From Tanytarsus gracilentus (lineage: Eukaryota; Arthropoda; Insecta; Diptera; Chironomidae), in assembly GCA_038502055.1 (NCBI GenBank), contig JAXRKN010000038.1, forward strand, positions 1,116,001-1,180,000: a stretch of DNA of 64,000 nt, given 5' to 3'. The notes beneath the pieces were generated by a model, which was given only the letters and a program-made list of their open reading frames with translations, ran no database searches and had not been told where the DNA came from. The translations under genes were made by a program, and so were the position numbers. Numbering within the stretch: position 1 is the stretch's first letter; each line of letters opens with the position of its first letter. This document shows, piece by piece, positions 12,163 through 26,300 of the stretch.

Positions 12163-15100
12163 GACCATCTCAGGTAACATGAAGATGAAGTTAAAATTTA
12201 TAAAAAATTTAATTTAGCTCAAGTTGAAGAAAAATATTTAAGTTGTCTTTTTAACGATATTTTAATGGTGTCAGGTATAAATTTGAAACTCATGGCAATG
12301 ATTTGTAATTTTATGGATCGAAAAACTTTGAGATTTTGTGCTAGTTTTTTATAAGCAAGAATTTTTTGCTCCATTTTTAAATTTTAAGTTTGATCTTGAA
12401 CGATTAACCTACAAAAATAATGCAGACAAATTCGCGTGTGACTTTAATTTTTGCTTTATGACTTATTGATTTTATTTCTTCTATAAAATGTTTATCGCAA
12501 CCAAAAAATCAGCAGACGCGCCAAATAAACTCGATTCTTCTTCTTTCGATATTATAAGTCAAAGTTAAGACATGTTTTCTCGCATGTGTGAAGGGTGAGA
12601 GCATAAATTTCTTATTGTGTATAGCTTTAGAAAATGTCGAGATAACATTAAAAGGAGTAAAAATAATTCAATATTTCAGTGTCTGTGCGCAAGAGATTGA
12701 CAAGATGATTCTAAAGGATTTTTTCAATCGAAGTATTTTGACACCAGCTTTGTCAATCTCTTTATGCTTGAGTGTTTAAGAATGTAAGAAGCTTAAATGA
12801 TTTCTAGTTGAAATTGTTGTGGTTTTAATGCTTGTAATTAATTTTTTCATGGTCAACTGTGCATAAACTTTTTGACTTTACTAAAAATCAATGTTTTTTC
12901 TCACGTGATTTTCCAATAAAATCGAAAATTTATCAATCTATCTTTTCTTTTTTAACTCAAATGTCAAAAAATGTTTTTTCTATCCGATGATAAAAAGTGA
13001 ATTGATTCGTTGAACCTTCATCAATATTTGATGTCGAAAAAGAGGGAGGAGAACTAAAAAGCTTATTTGAACGCTTTCCGTTCGGTTCTCAATTTTTCTT
13101 TGGCGTATGTCGGCCAAAAATTGAATTCACTCGAATAAACTTAAGATAACAACAAAAGGCAAACACTGTAGAGAAAAAGAATTGGAGCAAGGATAAGAAG
13201 GCCTTTGGTAAAGCATCATGTTTTTCATTTTTAGGCAGATCCTAATCATAAAACGAAGAAGAAAATATAAAAGGAGGATCAAAGAAAATTCACTGAAAAC
13301 AAAGAGCGAAAATTTCTCTTACGTATGAACGTGTCAGTCTCATGTCATAAAAAATATCAATTTTCTTTCAAAAGCCTTTTTGAGCCTTGCCACTGATGAT
13401 AAATTTAATGCGCTTACGAAAGAGTTTCCTGGTATTATTTTTATTTAACTGGTTGAATTTAATTTTTGTTTAAGAAATACTTAACGGTTAAAGTGGTTAT
13501 CAACAGAAAAAATTTCGAAGAAATCAAAGGGCAAGTTATCGAGCACATCATCTAATTCCTCTCTAAATCAGGTTTGTTTTCACAATGTATTTATAAGTTT
13601 TGATATATAAAAATAGATTTAACTCAAAATTTTTCTTAAAGTTAAATTTATGCACTGTTTTTGTTCGTTGTAGACAGATGAGTCGCGACGCTACAGAAAA
13701 ATAAAAGAAATAAAATCTTGCTAAATCAACATTAAATTTTACCGCACACAAAAACAAGAACCTCAACCATAACAAGGAAGATAGTTCTCAGTGGAGTGAG
13801 AACACAAAAAAATGTAATCTTTCATAAGTTGCTTGCCTCAACAGCCATTGTGGGAGTTTAGCAAAGTCATAAAATGCCTCACATCGCTTTTATATATTTG
13901 ATTGAATTTTCCGCAGTATTTCTGAGCTCACGAAAAAAAGCCTCTCAGATTGGATGTCATTGTCGACAGTGGCTCAATGGAAAGAAAAAGGGAGCGAAAA
14001 TGTATGAACTTTAATAACTGCATGTAGACCATGGGTATTAAGGAAATGTCACAAAAACTAAATGACAATGGTGGAAGCGAGTGAGATGGAAAATAAAACG
14101 ACATCAAGTTGATCACAGTGGGATGTTAATGCGTCTTGAGTTTTATTAAGAAAGATTTTCTTCATCCCAAAAAAAAATAAAAATATTTCCGCAACTTGCT
14201 ATGAAAGTCATCTCAATGATAAAATCAACATAAAGTTTAATTTCGATATAATTTGCCTAATACTTGTGGACTTAAGAGCGATAAAAATCTCTTTTCAAAT
14301 TTAATGGCTTGGAGTGATGCCTCTCCATTCTTTGGTCTTGCTTGAAATGTGAGTGGGAGAGAAGAAAATGAATGGAAATTAAACATAATCGCATTGAGGC
14401 TTTCAGAAAATTTGTTTTGAAAGCAAGACTCATGTTGAAGAAGATCTTAAAGTGAAGAACTTTTTTACTTTGAAATTTCTGAATGCGTTAAAAAAGGGTT
14501 TGGATTTAAAATACATTTTAAGTGTTTTTGAATTCAAAATCATCTCCCAAAATAACTAAAATTTTCAAATTGACAAGTTTTAAATTAAAGATTTTATCTC
14601 ACGTGCTCTTGAAATTGTTATATTGTAAATCTATCATTACCAAATTTATCTAAATTATACAATCGAATGTTAATTATATGCATGTGTTTACTTGAAATCT
14701 GTGACATATTCGAAATGTCATACATAATTTGCTACAAATTTAAAGAGAAATATTTTAGTTCAAAATTTTTTAACTGTTCAAATTTATTTTTTCTAATAAA
14801 ATCTTATTTCCTTGACTATGACAATGTTTGATCAAAATTACTCATATAAACCCATAATAAATGGATTTTTTTGCACCAGACATTTTCATCGATCAAACAT
14901 CTTTTGTCATTTGGCAAAAAATTGCTGTCTTTCATGCCAATGCCATACTTACTTAACAAAGGTCTATTAGAGGGCAATTTTTTCTTCTTGGCTACCTTCA
15001 GACAGTTTAAATGCCATTGTTGTTCGAAGGATGGGTAAGAAAATAGTTTCACAGGAAAAAATTGTGTTTGCATGATTTAACAAAAATGTCTCAAATGCTG

Positions 15101-17197
15101 AAATACTCAACCCAAAAATATTTTATCATTTTTTTGAACATTTTTGTTGTTGAAATGTGAATGAATTTTTGAACTCAAATAAAACAAAAAAGTTCAACAT
15201 TCACACATTCTAAAATCATTTTTGAGATGTTAAATGTGCATAAAATTTTTATCAAGCTTTTTGTTCTGTTCATGAAGAAGCATTTTTTAATTTTATTCTA
15301 GCCGCAAGCTGAGCAAAAGAAATGAAGAAATTTATTTTTCATAAGATATTTAAAAAATTCACTTCTTCGTCTCGAAAGAGGAGTTTAAGAAGCAACTTTG
15401 TTGAGAATTATGTCGGAGTTGATTCCCTTATCGTAGAAATAAATTATGAAATTTTTCTTATTGACGTCACATTAAGATATTATATTAATACCCAAGTGAA
15501 ATAACTTACCGCTTTTGCTATAAATAATCTGGATCTCATCTGAGTACCCTGATTCAAAAAAAAACAGTAACAATACAAAGCTGTTTTCCCTTCGGAAACC
15601 ATTATGGATTTTCAATTTTTCTTTCCCTCGCTCTTTTTGTCATTTCCATTGGTACGGCGAGAAAAATGTGTACCCAAAGATAAGAGGAAATAAGGAGCCA
15701 TGCATTAGCCCAGCATGAATGGAAAACGAAACATTTTCCGGTAAATTTTTTCTCGATGATACACGAAACCAACGCTCATAAATTCAAAAGCTTCATCTTA
15801 TCTTCTCATACGCTTTTGAATGACGGTGTTCTGTGAAAAATTCCCTCGTGTTGCGGGTTGAGTGTGTATATCACACTTTATAGAGTAAATTATTTTTGAA
15901 TTTATGTGAGTCGTGTGTCTCCCCTCATAATCTGATGATGATACGACTCTTTGAGTAAATGTGTTTTTTTGTACTTTTCTCTCTTTCCTCAATTGAACGC
16001 TTGGGAACTGAAGTTATGAGCTCAGCTCTATGAACTTTTGTATGTTTCTATAGCTTTTAACACTCAACCCACTCTATCTTTATAAAAAAGCTCTTTTAAC
16101 TCCACTTTCTCTGGAATCACTTATGATGTGCTTTGTAAACGAAGGACTTGATAAGGAGCGAGGAAAAAAGAGAGGCTTATAAAGAGGTCCACAATGACAA
16201 CGATGATGATATCTCATACATTCTTCAAGCCTAAATAGGTTCTGTAAATATTTGATGCTTCACTCTTGCAAGACGAAACCTTTTATCGTTTGACAAAAGT
16301 TTTAATTTTTTTTACCATGAGAAACGATCAAAATTATTGTTGACAAACAGAACCCTTGGCAAAGTTTGTAAGAAATTTTTAGGTCCAAAAAAGCTCTCGA
16401 ATAATTTTCTTGCATTAATTTTAAATGTTCACCTTTTTTTGCATCACCCACAACTTTTACCTCCTCTCTTCGTAAAGCAATTTCCAGTGGGAAATTTACT
16501 TAGGTCGCTTCAACGGAAAATATGCAAAGAGACGAAAATCCTCATTTAATAAATTTTGCGGCAGGACAAAAAGTCTTCCTCAGCCAATTCATCATACTTA
16601 CGCTCAATATTTTCCATTCATTTTATTTGATACATTGCAGAGGAAAAAAAATGTCTCTCACCTTTGAACCTCTCCGCAAATGAATTTTTTAGAGCTTTAA
16701 TCCATTTGCAACATTATACTTTATAAAACAGGACATTACGGGGTGAATAGAAAATCTTTCAATTTCCATAAGCCGAGATGAGCTCATTAAAATCTCATTT
16801 GTGCAGCTGATAGCTCACCTCATTCTCACCTTTTCACTGAAATGTCTCGGAGATGCTGAAAAGTGGAGCAATATAAATAAAAACATAATGAGGGTCAAGG
16901 GATGAAAATTTGAATATTTTATAAAAAGTTTTCAATTTTTATTTAACAAAATTTATAATTTTATAAAAACTTTCCATCCCTTGATTTTTAAGGTACAAAA
17001 TAAAGTGCAACAACCTCGACATCTTTTATACAAAAATTAAAGTCTTTTTCAGTTTATTTTTCTTCTTTTTTTTACGAATATACTCCTTCACATATTTTCA
17101 TTCTCTCATTTTACACGAGAGCTATGTATTTTTTTATGTTTTCATGAGAAAAAAAAACTTTTACAATAGAATAAAACCACAGATTCACTTTGAATGC
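12163..17197. other. Non-coding stretch downstream of the Beat-like gene
   Basis: AT-rich sequence with only short, unremarkable open frames. A weak imperfect inverted arrangement is visible near 15100-15240, but no element ends could be set. No RNA genes were seen. Confidence 0.45.
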
Positions 17198-17203
17198 TTT
17201 ATT
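17198..17203 (-). terminator. Polyadenylation signal AATAAA of the Beat-like gene
   Basis: Minus-strand AATAAA is about 175 bases past the TGA at 17377-17379. It is the first canonical signal seen after the last exon. Confidence 0.5.
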
Positions 17204-17376
17204 CATAATTTACAAATTATTTTTTATCTCTCTTCCGTCTTCATTGTCATTGTCGTCGCTTCCTCGTTTTCTTTTCGCTTCCTTTCAGTCGTGAATTTTA
17301 TATTATAAAGAAAATCTCTATGGTGGGGTTCGGCTTCGAGAAAGGAGAGAAAAATTGTCGCCCAATTGTCGTTGTC

Positions 17377-20300
17377 TCACTTAAAAAAACGTCTCTTATT
17401 GGGGTAACTCGCAATAACAAGGATTAGAAGCAGCAACAGCATCAGAAATTGAGGGACTGATGCTGATCTACACGAGTGCGATTTTCCTGTAGATTAAAGC
17501 GAATATAAAAGGATTTAAATTGACGTAATAAAAATATTTTGATGGAAGGGAGAAAATAATAAAAGAAAATTATCACCACGGGATTGAGGGATTGAGATTA
17601 AGGATAAGCGTCACACAAAATGATTGAGGTGGAGAGAAAAAAGTACAAAAAAGTTTAATTAATGTCAGGCGTCTCATCGTCCTTCTCTACATCCTCCCAT
17701 TTTCTTTTCATATCACGACAACTTTTTTTGTTCTCTCTCTTTTCTTTTGGTGTCTGTTGAACTTTGACACTTGACTACAAATGGCGAATGTTAAGTTGCT
17801 CAATTGGACATGTCATGAAGATGATCAAAAATGGAGAAAATTGTTGGGGAGGTTTTAATGAGGTGGAAAATTATGACATTTTATTCACGCCATTGTTCTC
17901 TTTGACATCAATAAATGTGTTCTAAGTTTTTTTTTACGAGTTGTGTGAAAAATTGAACATTTTTATAAAGCAAAATTCGAACTAACTCATAAAAATTCGC
18001 GTGGGGCGTACAGCTCCATCGCCTACGTGCATGAAAAAGCCTTGAAAATATTTTTCAATAACATTTTCGTTCTCGACGATAAATATTTTCAAATATTCAG
18101 TCAAAATATTTTCATAAGAGATGAAAAATATCTCGAAATAAACTCACAAACTATAAAATTGAATATTAACAGAGAAAAGGACTCCGATTTGCACTCAACT
18201 TTTAAGAGCGACAAAAAAGTTTTTCGAAACAAATAGAAAAAATAAAATGGAATTTGTATGTGCGACACATATGGAGAGAAAAGTGCCATTGGGAGGTTAA
18301 ATTTTCCATGAAAATTGCATCATGGAGAGATATTCGAAGTGTAAAATGCTTTTCAATGTTATTGAATTATTCCTGATATCATTTTGAGCGAGAAAAATGT
18401 GAGAGGAAATTCAATTTTAGTGAAAAAAAATTTCTCGATTGTGCTCCCTGTGATTTAGCATATAAACAATGCATAAAGTGACAAGTTATATGTTTGCGAA
18501 AGAACATTTCCATGAAACATTTTTCTCACTCCCTCACTGACAATTGGAATTTTCTGCAAATTGAATTTTGCCACTGTGCACACAGAAGAAAAATATTTTT
18601 TCAATAGCAGACCCAAAGCCTTTCTCTCTCTCTTTTTTTCGCATTCAAAAGTGAGTTCAGGTGAAGAAAATCGATACAGAAAAGCAATCCCGAAGCATTA
18701 TTGCATATTTTCACTTCTCAATTTCAAAGTGTTGCACTGAGAATTTCAGATGAAATTTAAAATTTAAAAACTGAATAAATTTTTAATCACAACTTTTAAA
18801 TCAAAAAACTTTCACACCATATGACGCTTTTCCCATAAATTTACTCTACAAAAAAATCTCAACCACATTGATATGCAAATAAAAGAAATAAATTCATCTC
18901 TTACCAGCTGCATCTCGATCGCTGATAAACGAGAAATGAACTCCACCATTATCGCTATTAGCGAGTATTCTTGGATACTGCTCTTCCACATACTTCGTAA
19001 CATCTTTCTCATATATATCATAAATTCTAGCAATACATTGTATCTGTGGGGAAAAATGCATCGAGGTTAGTTCTTATGCAATACTTTCACATTTCTCCTT
19101 ACAACATGGGATTTATGGAATTTGAAATTTTATGAGAAAAATCGTATTTTATTGTACTTTGCAAATTCCTATGGGGTATTGTTAGAGAATGCAGATAAAG
19201 TTGCACCGAGAAAACTTTTTGCATAAATCTCGCCTGATAATGTTCACGTGTACAGGTGAGGCTTAATGAAAATTTATTGAAACTTCTATACATGAGCGTA
19301 TGAAAGTTTAATTGAAAAATATTTTGGGAATACATCCGATGAGAAGTTTTAGTTTCATGTCTTGAGAGTTGAGTTTGTTGTAATGTTGTACTGGATTCAT
19401 GAGAAAAAGTTGATAATGTAGAAAAAAATGCTTCTCAAATTTTATTTTATTTAATTTTTATACCATTTTTTTCCTAATAATTTTTTTATTCAATTTCAAT
19501 TAGTTTGCTGAATGCTCAATCAATAAATGTATTCCTTACATCCGATGAACTCAAAGTTTTCCATCTGAATACTCACAAAAAAGAATGAAATCACTCAACG
19601 TCTCAACACTGAAAGAATTTTAATGAAAATATTTTTGCAGTTCATCTTTGAAAGTTAAACTTTTCCGATCGAAATGAATCACTGACCATCTAATGAAATT
19701 CCCATGAGAACTTCCACATTCTATGGAAATATATTACATTTTGAATGCAATAGCAGTCAGAAAAGTTTGCGCATAACTCAACTTTTCAAAGCGTTAGACA
19801 GCTTCACAATTTTTCAACCCAATCGCTATCTAAATGTGCATTTCTGCACTGTCATTTCTCTAAAATATTACATTTCAAATTCCAAAAAAACACGGTTGAA
19901 ATATTTCTGCATAATGCATTTCCGCTTTTGACGTCTATCGAATATCGTTTTACATAATAAAACTTTTATATAATCGAGAGACAGCAAACAGTAGACTCAC
20001 TCACCTTCAACCTGCCTTGATAAAAGTGTTCATTTGTCAGCGGTAACCTTAATCCTAAAATGGAAGTTTCCCCTTTCGATATGGAATCGATTATCGTTTC
20101 ATATTTTATAATATGTTCAATGTGCGCTGGCACATCATTTATCCAAAATTCGAGCTGTGCCGGCGGAATGGATGAATTTGACGTGCAATTTGTTTCTAGA
20201 TAGTCTCCTATACTGTAGTATTGTTTGATGTCATCTATTGTGGGATTTTGTTCAGGAAATTCTGTTTATGAAAAATAAAAATGAATGGATGGTTTGATGT

Positions 20301-23300
20301 TATCGGCTGCCAAAGAACACTCACCTACTACTTGTAATTCGCCCGACTCGATATGCGTTTGAAATGATGGCGCGTCTGCACTAACTTCGCACGAAAATTT
20401 TCCGCTTATCTGTGGCACGACCTTATTTAATACTATTCTACTCGCATTCGACGAAGAAACCTAAAGTTTATGTGTGGGAAAATAAAAGCAAGAATTTTAT
20501 TTTTGGGATTAGTTCTGAGCGAGATTTCGCATTCCATTTTTAGTTGACCACAAATAAAACGAGAAAAAAATCCTTATTGACTTTCTTGTTTTCGAATCGA
20601 ATGTGTGAAGTGAATTTCTAATTTTTGCCTTCGCCTTCTAAGACTCTTCATCGACATTACGCAACATCAGAGCTTTAATGAAGCTTTAAAGAGTTTTTTC
20701 TCACAAAAAAATTTCATCCTTTTTTTTCTCAAGAGTATTTTAACATTTTATGTTTTAAGGTTTTTACAATATTTGAAGCTTTTCACCTTGATTCTCAATT
20801 ATCTTCGAAACTCAACAAATTACCAAGATACTTGCTCCCAAACTAAAACCTTATATCATCAATTTGTATCAATTTCACCCTATCGAGCTTAACGAAACCC
20901 CTTCGAGAAACGTTTTCTCTCGAGCAATCTTTAACGCAGCTATAAACCTTTTCTTTAACTTCCTCCGAGATTCTTGAGAAAATATTTTTGCACGTTTTCC
21001 GTTTCCATGCTCTCTAATATTTATTTATCGACTATTTGCCGTACATACAGCATAGAAGGCCAATTGGAGTGAAAGTAAAAGGCACACAATGTATAGGAAA
21101 TATTTGAGCATAACTTACATCGACATGTAATGGAATGTTAGGCAGCGGGAATACTTTTATTGACGGAATCTCCTTCGCTGTGTGTCGAAAAAATTCTCTT
21201 TTACCTGTGAATGAGAAAAGAATGGAATGATGAGAATTTTCTTACATCATAAAAAGGAAATGCCTGCGGGGAGAAAAATAAGGTTAAAGGATTTACCTCG
21301 ATACCATTTCACTGAATATAAATCGTCATCTTCCAGCTCGTAATCGCATGTCAAAATGGCATTTCTTCCTGATTGAATAGCGTTTGGAATCGTTACATGA
21401 ACCTTACCGAGGCCTGTTACTTTTAAATCTGCAAGGATGAAAAATGTCGAAAATAAGGAGTTAGAGGAATGTCAAAAATGAGCAGCGAATTCCTTTCAGG
21501 CAGAAAAAAAAGGAAGAGGGAAGGCGGAAAATCTTTTTTCCACAAAAGCAAACCTATACGTAAATGTAATATACTCTTGTACACAATGAAATGTATGTAG
21601 GGGTATGAAATAAATGAATATGGCATGTTTGCCTTTAGTCCCTTTTTTCGGAGATCCTTTGAACGAAAAAAGAGAACTTGCTTAGAAACTGGAGTGATGG
21701 ACGCTCGAGGATGCTCATAAAATTTAAAGGTCAAAATGGCTTTATTAAAATCAAATGTGAACTAAATTAAGAACAAAAATTTGGGAAAATAATGAAAAAA
21801 GTTTAAATCCTCAAATCATGCATAAACATTTAAAAACAAATATTTTTGCGGCTTTAATTTTTTTCGATAATAAATTATAAAATTTTTGTTGAGTTATGTA
21901 AACTCATTTAAACCTCTCACTATTTTCTCTTTATCCTCTGAGTGCCCATAAATTTTCTCCGTTCGTGAGACTTTTGTGCATTTCTTGCTTTCTCATGCAC
22001 CATACATTGCCACACACAAAAAAGTTGTTGATAGCAAAAGAAAAGAAATATTTTCTCGAATTTATGGTTTCCCGAGTTGAAATTTTCATCTCTTAAAACA
22101 AAAGTTATCAGTTTGAAATTTTTCTTTTATTTTCTTTTTCCATCTTAAGTGGATAAAAAAAGCAGAGCAAAGAGAAAAAATGCTGTAAAATATGTTTCAC
22201 AACTTCTTATTTTTTAGATTTATTGGGTGAATTTTTATGTGAAAAAATACTTAAATTCAAGATGTTGAGAAATATTTCTCGCGAGGCTGAAAAAATATTT
22301 TATTTTTCCTTTTTATTGTTTTTAATAAGAAGAAAAGCTGAAGTGTTAAATCAGATTAAAAGAGTGTTGCATGGTATGCAAAATTCACTCAAAATCTCGT
22401 CCATTGCAATTTAAAAAATATAATTTTCTCAGCAAAAAATTGCTTTAAATCTCAACCCCCGCAACTTAGTAATGAGCTTTGTTTGATGTCTAAACTTAGA
22501 TAAGTAATAATCGTAACTTTTTCATGGCTTCCTTTATGACCTTAAGTTTGAGTGAATTTCCATTTTTTTTACGATTTCTGAAGATCGTTATAAAGGAATC
22601 AAATTAAGGAATGTAGTAGAAAAAATTTGGCATAATAAAAAAACGAAAATCAAATATTTCGTACCATGACGATCCTGTCAACCTTTTAATCTATTAATTA
22701 ATTAATGATTCTCAAAACTCCATGTGGCCATCAATTATCCCCAAAAAGATCAATTCCGATATCAATTTATTCACCCATCTGTTACTTTCAATTGTCCTTC
22801 GCCTTTTCGCCCCTTTTTCTATCGCCTAAAAAATCTTGAAATGAATTTAATTAATTAATTGAATTGGCATAATTTAACTAACTGAATTAGATCAGATGAA
22901 TCTCATAAATTTTCATTTGTCAAGAAGAAATGAAATTTTGTGTTGGCGTTTTTTTAAAAAAAAAGAAAAGGTTCTAATTTAAATATAGGAGTTTATGGTT
23001 AGAGTGAGAGAGGATGCGTAAATTTATTGGTGCTAGAAGCGATACCAAGAACTCGCAGTTTTTACGATTTTGACCCTTCTCGCTTTCGATCATAATGCCA
23101 TTACGATGTTTATACAAAAATTTAATCAAAATTTATGTGCCGAATGGAAAACTCATGTAAATTTATGACGCAATTTTTTTCGGCTCGTCGGAGGATAAAA
23201 TTTCGAGGGAGCGACTCAAAATTTATCTTTAATTGAGAGTTAATTTACAACATACGAATTTCCTATGTTTATAACAATGGAGGCGATAGAATTGATTTAA

Positions 23301-26300
23301 TTACTCCAATGGACGTAAAATAATCCTTTACGACACGATGATAAAGTTTTATGAATTATTTTAATGAAATTTCATTCGTTGAGCGAGTAAAAAGAATTAA
23401 GCAGACTAATTTGCTGGTGAGGAATTAAGCATGAATTTATATGCTAGTAAAATTAATTTTGCGTTGTTAAATAGAAAAGCTTTGCTCTTTGTCTCATTAT
23501 TTGAGTGTATGATGGTGTTGCAGGGACGAGGATTAAATGGAATTTAATGGAAGGAAGTTTAAGCACAAAATTGGGAGAGGATAATTGAGGAATTTTGAGG
23601 CAATTAAATTTGAAGCGTTTGGATAATGAATTGAATGAAAATAACTTTAAGAAGCTTCAACTCGATGATGAGTAAATAAAAAATATTTATAAAAATAAGT
23701 TGAAAACTTTTAAAATATAAAATTGTGTTCACAAAATAAATTATCTCAATTAAACCCAGTTTCTTGTCTTAATTACTACTAAAAAATTTGATGCGTTGAA
23801 ATTTACTCAACACTGTTCAATTAATCACTCAATTTAAAGTAATTTATAAAGTTCACCATTTTCTCCTTATTGCGTGAGCGCAAACAATTTCTCGATAAAA
23901 TTATTGCTTTTTTTCGTTACACAAGAACATTTTACGTCGTACATAAGATTAAGCTCATTAATTTCCTCTCATTAATTTTTACTTAGCTAAGCTTAGATAA
24001 AAGTAGTGAATTTAATTGACCTTGCAGGAAAAAATCTCAACGATGTCTTAAAAGACAAAAAAAATATTTCAAAATATTTTGCTTCCACACAAACAAAAGT
24101 TTTTCAGACATTCTAAATGACTGCTGTCGTTCTGCTCTGTTTCTCATCTTGCACCTTAATTTTTCTGTTGGAACATCCTTAAGATTGTTCTACCAAATGT
24201 TCATAATTTATTCAGAAGGTCATAGAACAAAATAATAAATCTCAATTGAGACGAAGCAAAATTACCCCTGAAAAAGCTTCTCTGTATTCATTAGAATTCT
24301 CAACGAATCAAGAACCTTTCAATATTCTCTCTTTCGAATCCTAATTTATTGAACGCAAAAAAAATCTAACATTCGTTTTGTGTGCGGGTCAAGTATTTTC
24401 ATTTCGCTATTTTTTCTTCTTACGAAATGCTTTGTCATCATCATAAATATACTTTTTTTGCTCCTCCATCAGTCCTCAAGTATTCGCAACGAACTTTCGT
24501 TGTTGTTATTACGAGACGTGACAAGATTTATTTTTTGGAATAAATTCAGTGAAGGCTCAACATTATACGTCTAAGAAGAATTGTTCTTAAATTATTCTCC
24601 GCTCTGTGAAAGCGACGACTTGACTTACTTCACCCACCATCATCATCATTATTGAGCAACTTTTTTTTTGAACGAATGACACACCGTGGGAATTGTGACG
24701 AGAGAAAATGGATGGAGAGGAAATGAGAAAGAAAGCGAAGAAACAAAAGGACTTGGAAGTCAAAAGTTGTGCAATATATTCGCTCGGGTGTTTAACTTGG
24801 GTAAATATACTTTAAAGTAGGAAGTTCAGAAAGAGCTTTTTTAAAAAAACACACACATCTCTGGAAAAAATATTAAGTTAAAATAAAAAATCTTTCAAAT
24901 TTTTAGATTGGCTCCAAAAAATCATAAATTTTTAATTTTATTTTTAAGTTTATATTTTTTTAGATAATTCTTTAAAGTTCTGTAAACATTATGATAAAAT
25001 CAAATTCAAGTAGTTCTTTTTTCATTTTCTTCCGTTTATCTTTTCGGTTGCCAAAAAATATTTTCCCACAATCCATCAGGCTCTCGATCATATTGAAAGT
25101 TCATATTGATGTTCGCAACATCACGAGTGTCATCCCTCTCAATGAAGTAGATAAATTTTTGATGAAATCATTTGAAAAAGGACCAAAAAAAGAATGAGAG
25201 CGGACGATGAATAAAGTAAAAGGATCTCATCGTACACATAGATTCAATATTTATGATAAAATTAGCACAAGTGGAGGAGGAGTAGGAGGAGAAGTGAGAA
25301 TATCTTCAAATATTTATGAAGGTAGCTTTTAGTGAGAGAAAACTTTATGGGTAAAAAAATTATGCCTGAAGTGGCGTGAGACACTTTTTAAAATTACCTT
25401 TACAGCATTTTCACTCTTTCTCGTCCTCGGTGCTTTTAACTTTTTTAAAAGAAGCATAATGAAAAACAAACAATGACTTGCGAAGGAAAGTTTTAATTTA
25501 GCGCTCTTTCAATTTACATTTGAGACTCACTCGAAAGTTCTTTTCTTTTCTTTCTTATTTCCCTCAGCACTTCACTCTCATGCAATATAAAAGAATTCAG
25601 CAAGTTCATTCTTGCCAATGTCAAAAGGCACAAAATGAATTTATAATGTAGACAGAAAATTGAGTTGGGATGTCACCGTCGAGTCTTCTGCATTGGAAGT
25701 AGCTTGAGCATAAAAATTCAACTTTCCTGTTGCTGAAAGTTTATATAATAAAAATTAAAAAAGATTTTAATTGAAAAAATTTCCTTAAATGTTTTAAAAT
25801 ATTCTCAGCGTCATAAATATTTTAAAAAAAAGTTGCTACTAACTTTTTAACCAGTTGATAGAAATTTCAATTGAAAACTGTCTGGCACTCAACACCTTTT
25901 TTTAATTACAGTATAAAGTTATAAATATGAAAAAGTTTTAATTGCGTTTCAAGTGAATTCTTTGCTGTTTAAATTAGACACGATGGAGTTGGTGTCTTTT
26001 AAAAAATATTCAAAAAATCAAAATTATAATAATTTAAAATTTATGTAAAACTTGAATTAACATTCTTTGCTCAAAAACTAATATTGCATAATAAAATTTG
26101 AGAGAAAATATTAAGAATTTTTGAAACTTTAATTAAAAACACTTTGCAAATATATCAACCATATTTGTACCTACCCTCAATTGCTCATCAGCATAAATTT
26201 ACACTTCGTGTTTATGCACATATTAAATTTTTGTGAAACTGTAATTTGTTAGCTACTCCCAAAAGCTCTTTCAGCTTAATTAATTAAAATTTTATGAGAA

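Noticed and set aside
15100..15240. Possible MITE with imperfect inverted arms
   Set aside because: The arms pair poorly and no target duplication could be set.
16499..16515. Motif AGGTCGCTTCAACG shared with about 43808-43822
   Set aside because: The match is only 14 bases with no flanking similarity, so chance cannot be excluded.
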